Source of the DNA: Ruminococcus flavefaciens
GTDB lineage: Bacteria > Bacillota > Clostridia > Oscillospirales > Ruminococcaceae
Direction of reading: 5' to 3'
DNA length: 64,000 bases
Assembly (NCBI GenBank): GCA_023663905.1
Contig: JAMPGO010000002.1
Location: forward strand, 1 to 64,000
Shown: in pieces, positions 59,896 through 64,000 of the stretch
How the letters are laid out: each line of letters opens with the position of its first letter
How positions within the stretch are numbered: position 1 is the first letter of the stretch
Notes under the pieces: generated by a model
Seen by the model: only the letters and a program-made list of their open reading frames with translations
Databases searched by the model: none
Told to the model about the DNA's origin: nothing
Made by a program: the position numbers and the translations under genes

Positions 59896-59948
59896 GGTGG
59901 GAGGAAGATTCCGCTAGCCGTTCCGCTATATGCGTGCGGTATTACCAC
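59896..59948 (+). promoter_or_regulatory. Candidate ribosomal-protein (L1-type) leader before rplA
   Basis: GGTGGGAGGAAG ... TATTACCAC with internal hairpins; shares GTGGGAG and TTACCAC ends with the element before rplK. An autoregulatory L1 site is plausible. Confidence 0.5.
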
Positions 59949-59967
59949 TTAAATAGGAGGAAATATA

Positions 59968-60663
59968 ATGAAACACGGCAAGAAATATGTTGACAGTGCA
60001 AAAACTGTTGATTATGCAAAGCTTTATGAGTCCACTGAGGCTCTTGAATTAGTTTGCCAGAATGCAAAGGCAAAGTTCGATGAAACTGTTGAGGCTCACA
60101 TCCGTCTCGGTGTTGACTCTCGTCACGCTGACCAGCAGGTAAGAGGTGCAGTTATTCTCCCTAACGGTACAGGTAAATCCGTTAAGGTTCTCGTTTTCTG
60201 TAAGGAAGATAAGTATGAGGCTGCTACAGCCGCAGGCGCTGATTATGTCGGCGGTATGGATATGGTTGAGAAAATCCAGAAGGAAAACTGGATGGACTTC
60301 GACGTTGTTGTTGCTTCACCTGATATGATGGGTCTCGTTGGTCGTCTCGGTAAGATTCTCGGACCTCGTGGTCTTATGCCGAACCCGAAGGCTGGTACTG
60401 TAACTCCTGACGTTGCCAAGGCTGTAACAGAAGCTAAGGCTGGTAAGATTGAGTACCGTCTCGACAAGACAAACATCATTCACTGCCCTATCGGTAAGGC
60501 TTCTTTCGGCGCTGCTAAGCTCGAGGAGAACTTCACTGTTCTTATGGAAGCTATTGTTAAGGCTAAGCCTGCTGCTGCTAAGGGTACTTACCTTAAGAGC
60601 TGTACAGTTACTTCAACAATGGGTCCCGGAGTTCCTGTTGCTACAAACAAGTACGGTGTATGA
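59968..60663 (+). CDS. rplA: Ribosomal protein uL1
   Basis: Protein of 231 aa; forms the L1 stalk. [20 protein letters not shown] is the family signature. TAGGAGG precedes the ATG. The operon stops here at a strong terminator; rplJ and rplL, which often follow, are not present. Confidence 0.97.
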   Translation: MKHGKKYVDSAKTVDYAKLYESTEALELVCQNAKAKFDETVEAHIRLGVDSRHADQQVRGAVILPNGTGKSVKVLVFCKEDKYEAATAAGADYVGGMDMVEKIQKENWMDFDVVVASPDMMGLVGRLGKILGPRGLMPNPKAGTVTPDVAKAVTEAKAGKIEYRLDKTNIIHCPIGKASFGAAKLEENFTVLMEAIVKAKPAAAKGTYLKSCTVTSTMGPGVPVATNKYGV

Positions 60664-60680
60664 TTGAATCATAAAAATAT

Positions 60681-60713
60681 CGTCCCTGATTTTTCAGGGA
60701 CGTTTTATTTTTT
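60681..60713. terminator. Bidirectional terminator
   Basis: CGTCCCTGA-TTTT-TCAGGGACG followed by TTTTATTTTTT, between rplA and the convergent lipoprotein gene. Confidence 0.85.
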
Positions 60714-62061
60714 ATGAACACTCGCTCAGATACGTGCCTATCCTGTCATTCAATATATCTGCGCATTCCTGCGGAGTTCTTTCGCCTGCAAAAACCGCAC
60801 CGCATTCTTCGTCGATTATGTTCTCAATCTGTGAATCCGAATACGGCTCAAGCTTCACGCTTCCTATGTATTCCGCAATCTTGCTGATTTCCTCGTCCGT
60901 GATTTCAAATTCCTCTCCGCCGTCGGGATAGCTCGAACGGGTGCGGATTGAATTGCCGATATAAGCAGAAGTATTGTTGCAAAGACGGTCAACAGCTGTT
61001 TTTGTTACAGGGATTCCACGAAAATCAAGACTTTTCTGTTTAAGATAACCGACATCAAAAAAACTGCTGAGAAATTCCCACGCACCCTCTTTATTCTCGC
61101 TTTTTTCGGTAATACCGTACATATGGTCAACAATTGTATACGCTCCTGAACTGTTACTGCTCGGCATACCGACAAAAGTAAAATCCTCGCCGTAAAAAGG
61201 CATTATATTATACGCACATCCGAAATTTATGCCGTTTATCTCAAAAAAATTAACTACCGCCCTGTCATCACGGAGCATATTTTCAAAATCATCGGGCAGA
61301 TTCATTGTCTTGTATCTCGATCCAACCGTCTTGGAACTGCTTATGAAATCCATAACTTCGGGAATAACCTCGCTGAAATCACACGAATTATTTTCAATAT
61401 CGATACAATCCAAAGTCATTTTCCTCGTTATATAGCGACGAAACGTGCCGTCGTCAAGAAGATTGTACAGAAAATCGTGATTTTCGTCCTGCGGAAGTTT
61501 ATTGTATTCCGCCGACATTTCCTCAAAACTCCAGTCCGCAACATCCCCGACAACACTCTTCTTAGCCGCTGCCGTTTCAAGAAAAAATGTATTGTAAAGT
61601 AACCTGATTTCGCCGTTTTCCTCAACGCTTTCACGCACATTGTCAAGCAAATCGTCTCTCTTCAAGCCGTCGTAATTCTCCATAAGCGCTGAAACGTCGG
61701 CAAAATAGCCCTTGTTTTTCATAATACGTGCCTTTTCGGGCGGTAATATTACCACATCGGGCGTATTTCCCGACAGAATATCACGGCTGAATCTGTTGAA
61801 TGCGCTGTTGGCATAATAATCCTCATAATCGTAATAAACAGTCAGATTTACATTGTATCTGTCGCTGGAATTACTGAATTTTTCGGCTTTGTCCTGAATG
61901 CTTGCGCCTCTCTGCGGATTGACTATGAACGAAACATTTATGTCCGTCTTTCCTGCGATTTCAGGAGATATTTCCGATGATTCGCCCGAACTCTCCTGAA
62001 TACTGCTACATCCCGATAAGACCAGAACCGCACATAATGCAATAAACTTCCTGAACTTCAT
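60712..62061 (-). CDS. ABC transporter solute-binding lipoprotein (family 1 type), orphan
   Basis: Protein of 449 aa with lipobox LSGC. The fold pattern (SGNTPDVVILPPEKARIMKNKGYFADVSALMENY near residue 100, KEGAWEFLSSFF near 330) is that of sugar-type extracellular solute-binding proteins. No permease or ATPase gene is beside it, so it would use a transporter encoded elsewhere. AAGGAGGG before the ATG at 62061 and the signal peptide fix the start. Its promoter lies in a Fur-like box shared with the feo side. Confidence 0.8.
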   Translation of the reverse strand: MKFRKFIALCAVLVLSGCSSIQESSGESSEISPEIAGKTDINVSFIVNPQRGASIQDKAEKFSNSSDRYNVNLTVYYDYEDYYANSAFNRFSRDILSGNTPDVVILPPEKARIMKNKGYFADVSALMENYDGLKRDDLLDNVRESVEENGEIRLLYNTFFLETAAAKKSVVGDVADWSFEEMSAEYNKLPQDENHDFLYNLLDDGTFRRYITRKMTLDCIDIENNSCDFSEVIPEVMDFISSSKTVGSRYKTMNLPDDFENMLRDDRAVVNFFEINGINFGCAYNIMPFYGEDFTFVGMPSSNSSGAYTIVDHMYGITEKSENKEGAWEFLSSFFDVGYLKQKSLDFRGIPVTKTAVDRLCNNTSAYIGNSIRTRSSYPDGGEEFEITDEEISKIAEYIGSVKLEPYSDSQIENIIDEECGAVFAGERTPQECADILNDRIGTYLSECS

Positions 62062-62184
62062 AATAAAGCCCTCCTTTTTTGTAATCATATACAAGTGATT
62101 TTTAAAGCCCGAAAAGACGAAATAAATTTTAACTTTGTCTAAATACACAAAAAATTCCGCCGTGCATTCTGAATAATCATCAAT

Positions 62185-62203
62185 TGTAACGATTATCATT
62201 ATA
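62185..62203. promoter_or_regulatory. Fur-like box between the solute-binding protein gene and feoA
   Basis: On the minus strand TATAATGATAATCGTTACA matches the classical Fur box at 15 of 19 positions by eye. It contains the -10 (TATAAT, 62203-62198) of the leftward promoter and lies 16 bp upstream of the feoA -35. Confidence 0.55.
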
Positions 62204-62225
62204 ATTTACGGAAATTACTTGACAA
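62198..62225 (-). promoter_or_regulatory. Promoter of the solute-binding lipoprotein gene
   Basis: Minus strand TTGTCA (62225-62220), 16-bp spacer, TATAAT (62203-62198). Its -35 overlaps the feoA -35 on the other strand. Confidence 0.55.
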
Positions 62226-62247
62226 ATCAGCAATTTCCCGATATAAT
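62219..62247 (+). promoter_or_regulatory. Promoter of feoA
   Basis: TTGACA (62219-62224), 17-bp spacer, TATAAT (62242-62247), both consensus. Confidence 0.85.
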
Positions 62248-62255
62248 ATTAATTG

Positions 62256-62272
62256 GTTAGCAAGCAATAACT
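62256..62272 (+). repeat. Candidate metalloregulator operator, copy 1
   Basis: GTTAGCAAGCAATAACT, imperfect dyad (GTTA...TAAC), at the predicted start of feoA transcription; 14 of 17 bases recur at 62542-62558. Confidence 0.5.
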
Positions 62273-62290
62273 ATATAGGAGGATATGCTT

Positions 62291-62506
62291 ATGACATTGA
62301 AGGACGCTGTAGAAGGTAAAGAATATGTCGTTCGTGAAATAAACAGCGACGACGAAGAACTCAATTCTTTCCTCTTCTCTCTCGGCTGTTACAGCGGAGA
62401 ATGTATCACAGTTGTTTCGCACCTCAAGGGCGGATGCGTCGTTTCTATCAAGGACGGCAGATATAATATCGATAAACAGCTGGCTGATGCAATTGTTGTG
62501 GATTAA
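62291..62506 (+). CDS. feoA: Ferrous iron transport protein A
   Basis: Protein of 71 aa, SH3-like: MTLKDAVEGKEYVVREIN, then GCYSGECITVVSHLKGGCVVSIKDGRYNIDKQLADAIVV. Cytosolic partner of FeoB. AGGAGG (62277-62282) lies 8 nt before the ATG at 62291; an ATG at 62285 is too near. The stop codon forms part of a terminator hairpin. Confidence 0.93.
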   Translation: MTLKDAVEGKEYVVREINSDDEELNSFLFSLGCYSGECITVVSHLKGGCVVSIKDGRYNIDKQLADAIVVD

Positions 62507-62533
62507 CAATCGCTTACGATTGTTAATTTTTTT
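62503..62533 (+). terminator. Intrinsic terminator between feoA and feoB
   Basis: TTAACAATCG-CTTA-CGATTGTTAA followed by TTTTTTT; it includes the feoA stop codon. Confidence 0.85.
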
Positions 62534-62541
62534 GAACTACT

Positions 62542-62558
62542 GTTAGCATATAATAACT
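62542..62558 (+). repeat. Candidate metalloregulator operator, copy 2
   Basis: GTTAGCATATAATAACT, 44 bp upstream of the feoB start and just after the feoA terminator. Confidence 0.5.
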
Positions 62559-62601
62559 CAATGTTATTTATTATAAAATTATATTAAAGGAGGAACTCTT
62601 T

Positions 62602-64000
62602 ATGAGAATAGCCTTGACAGGCAACCCAAACTCGGGTAAAACCACGATGTTCAACGCACTGACAGGTAAAAATGAAAAGGTCGGAAACTGGGCAGGTGTT
62701 ACTGTTGACAAAAAAGAACACGCAATCAAGAAATCCTACTGCACAGGAAGTCAGGAACTTATTGCCGTTGACCTTCCCGGCGCATACTCAATGTCACCGT
62801 TCACAAGCGAGGAAAGTATTACAAGCTCTTATGTAAAAAAAGAACACCCCGACGTTATTATCAATATCGTTGACGCTACCAACCTCAGCCGTAGCCTCTT
62901 CTTTACTACTCAGCTCCTTGAACTCGGCATTCCGATTGTTGTTGCCCTCAACAAAAGCGACATCAACAAGAAAAAAGAAACTAAAATCGATTCTGACAAG
63001 CTGTCCGAACTTCTCGGCTGTCCTGTAGTCAATACAAGCTCGATTTCTGCCGAAGGTCTTGCCGAAGTCGTTAAATCTGCTACCGAACAGGCAGGCAAGT
63101 CACAGACTGCTCCGTATCATCAGGGCGACATTGACCTCACAGACAAATCCGCTGTTGAAGCCGCTGACCGTAAGCGTTTTGATTTCGTAAACAAGATTGT
63201 CAAGGGCGTTGAAAGCCGTAAGGTTCTTACAAAGGACAAGAATATCAACGACAAGATTGACGCTGTACTTACAAACAAATTCGCAGGAATACTTATTTTC
63301 GCTGTAGTAATGTTCCTTGTATTCCAGATTTCACAGGTATGGGTTGGTCCGTTTATTGCCGATACTCTCGTAGGCTGGCTTGAAGCATTCCAGGAATGGG
63401 TAGGCGGACTTCTCGAGGACGCTTCTCCGCTTCTCTCCGCACTTCTCGTTGACGGTGTTATCGGCGGTGTTATTGCCGTTCTCGGATTCCTCCCGCTCGT
63501 AATGATTATGTATTTCCTGATTGCTATTCTCGAGGACTGCGGTTATATGTCCCGTGTTGCAGTCGTTCTTGACCCGATTTTCAAGAAAGTCGGTCTCTCA
63601 GGAAAATCCGTTATCCCGTTCGTTATCGGTATCGGCTGTGCTGTTCCCGGAATTATGGCTAGCCGTACAATCCGCAATGAGCGTGAAAGACGTGCTACAG
63701 CTATGCTCACACCGTTTATGCCCTGCGGAGCTAAAATTCCTGTAATCGCACTTATCGCAGGCGCATTCTTTGAGGACGCAGGCTGGGTAAGCTTCGTTAT
63801 GTACTTCACAGGTATCGCACTTATCTTCCTCGGCGCACTTCTTGTAAACAAAATCACAGGATTCAAGGCAAGAAAATCTTTCTTCATCATTGAGCTTCCT
63901 GAATACAAAGTTCCGTCACTTCTCGGCGCATTCAAGTCAATGTGCAGTCGTGGATGGGCTTACATAGTAAAAGCTTCAACAATCATCCTCCTCTGCAACA
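62602..64000 (+). CDS. feoB: Ferrous iron transport protein B, 3' truncated by window edge
   Basis: Open to the end of the window: 466 codons visible of a protein usually near 700 aa. The N-terminal G domain has G1 GNPNSGKTT, G3 DLPGAYSMSP and G4 NKSD. Then come the linker and the membrane part with gate motifs ILEDCGYMSR, GIGCAVPGIMASRTI and MPCGAKIPV. It imports Fe2+ through the inner membrane. AAAGGAGG precedes the ATG. It may have its own promoter, since a terminator and a second operator-like motif separate it from feoA, but I could not place one with correct spacing. Confidence 0.96.
   Translation, partial: MRIALTGNPNSGKTTMFNALTGKNEKVGNWAGVTVDKKEHAIKKSYCTGSQELIAVDLPGAYSMSPFTSEESITSSYVKKEHPDVIINIVDATNLSRSLFFTTQLLELGIPIVVALNKSDINKKKETKIDSDKLSELLGCPVVNTSSISAEGLAEVVKSATEQAGKSQTAPYHQGDIDLTDKSAVEAADRKRFDFVNKIVKGVESRKVLTKDKNINDKIDAVLTNKFAGILIFAVVMFLVFQISQVWVGPFIADTLVGWLEAFQEWVGGLLEDASPLLSALLVDGVIGGVIAVLGFLPLVMIMYFLIAILEDCGYMSRVAVVLDPIFKKVGLSGKSVIPFVIGIGCAVPGIMASRTIRNERERRATAMLTPFMPCGAKIPVIALIAGAFFEDAGWVSFVMYFTGIALIFLGALLVNKITGFKARKSFFIIELPEYKVPSLLGAFKSMCSRGWAYIVKASTIILLCN

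Noticed and set aside
1..64000. Mobile element, prophage, toxin-antitoxin or defence island
   Set aside because: No transposase, integrase, attachment repeat, restriction or phage gene is recognised; gene content is mostly conserved housekeeping.

Overview
This window looks like a chromosomal segment of a low-to-mid GC, endospore-lineage Firmicute, most likely a Ruminococcus-type member of the Oscillospiraceae. Clues are a type I dockerin with Thr-rich linkers on a secreted carbohydrate esterase, sporulation genes (spoIIP, a gerW/ytfJ homologue, a SpoIID-domain protein), meso-DAP type MurE, an S-box riboswitch, and sigma-A promoters that almost all have 17-bp spacers. No insertion sequence, prophage or CRISPR array was seen.

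Layout. 0-4.3 kb: end of comF, a C_GCAxxG_C_C gene, a zinc/manganese ABC transporter operon with a Fur-family-like operator, and three tRNA genes (Arg-ACG, Lys-TTT, Arg-CCG). 4.4-8.7 kb: envelope and sporulation genes (NlpC/P60-like hydrolase, spoIIP, polysaccharide deacetylase) and a DUF5067 lipoprotein/XRE pair bracketed by two nearly identical terminators. 8.7-15.9 kb: a ten-gene leftward operon, S2P-like pseudoprotease - scpA - scpB - DUF2953 - ytfJ - dacF - rluB - unknown - metA - DUF4190. 16.1-22.1 kb: rpmB, a 1031-aa double-SGNH dockerin esterase, two tandem RadC-like genes and a C39-like lipoprotein. 22.2-25.3 kb: a two-component system with a third membrane-anchored partner. 25.3-34.4 kb: metK under a SAM riboswitch with a SUFU-domain gene, pnuC behind an unidentified attenuator leader, and an operon running trmK-nif3 fusion - rlmA - rqcH - mpg - araC-type regulator - small membrane protein. 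34.5-37.4 kb: small redox and zinc-ribbon proteins, a degenerate tRNA-like element, a sigma factor and a DivIVA-like coiled-coil protein.

37.6-51 kb is the division and cell wall (dcw) cluster read leftward: rsmH - ftsL - PBP(PASTA) - murE - mraY - ftsW - murG - murA - ftsQ - ftsZ. It lacks mraZ, murF, murD, murC, murB and ftsA. Its first gene is preceded by a strong promoter and a structured, non-coding leader of about 450 nt. FtsQ carries an unusual C-terminal tail of calcium-binding thrombospondin type 3-like repeats. 51.2-54.9 kb is a three-gene operon of two class B sortases and a SpoIID-domain protein whose two halves are in circularly permuted order. 55-58 kb: thiI, a cysteine desulfurase and an unknown protein. 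58.2-60.7 kb: rpmG-secE-nusG-rplK-rplA with two similar ribosomal-protein leader motifs. 60.7-64 kb: an orphan solute-binding lipoprotein divergent from feoA-feoB (feoB runs off the end), with a Fur-like box between them and a repeated GTTAGCA..AATAACT motif before each feo gene.

Most of the window is housekeeping. The points most worth following up are the rsmH leader RNA, the FtsQ-TSP3 fusion, the sortase/permuted-SpoIID operon, the pnuC attenuator, the tRNA-like element after the sigma gene, the catalytically dead site-2 protease, and the tandem RadC pair with one damaged active site.
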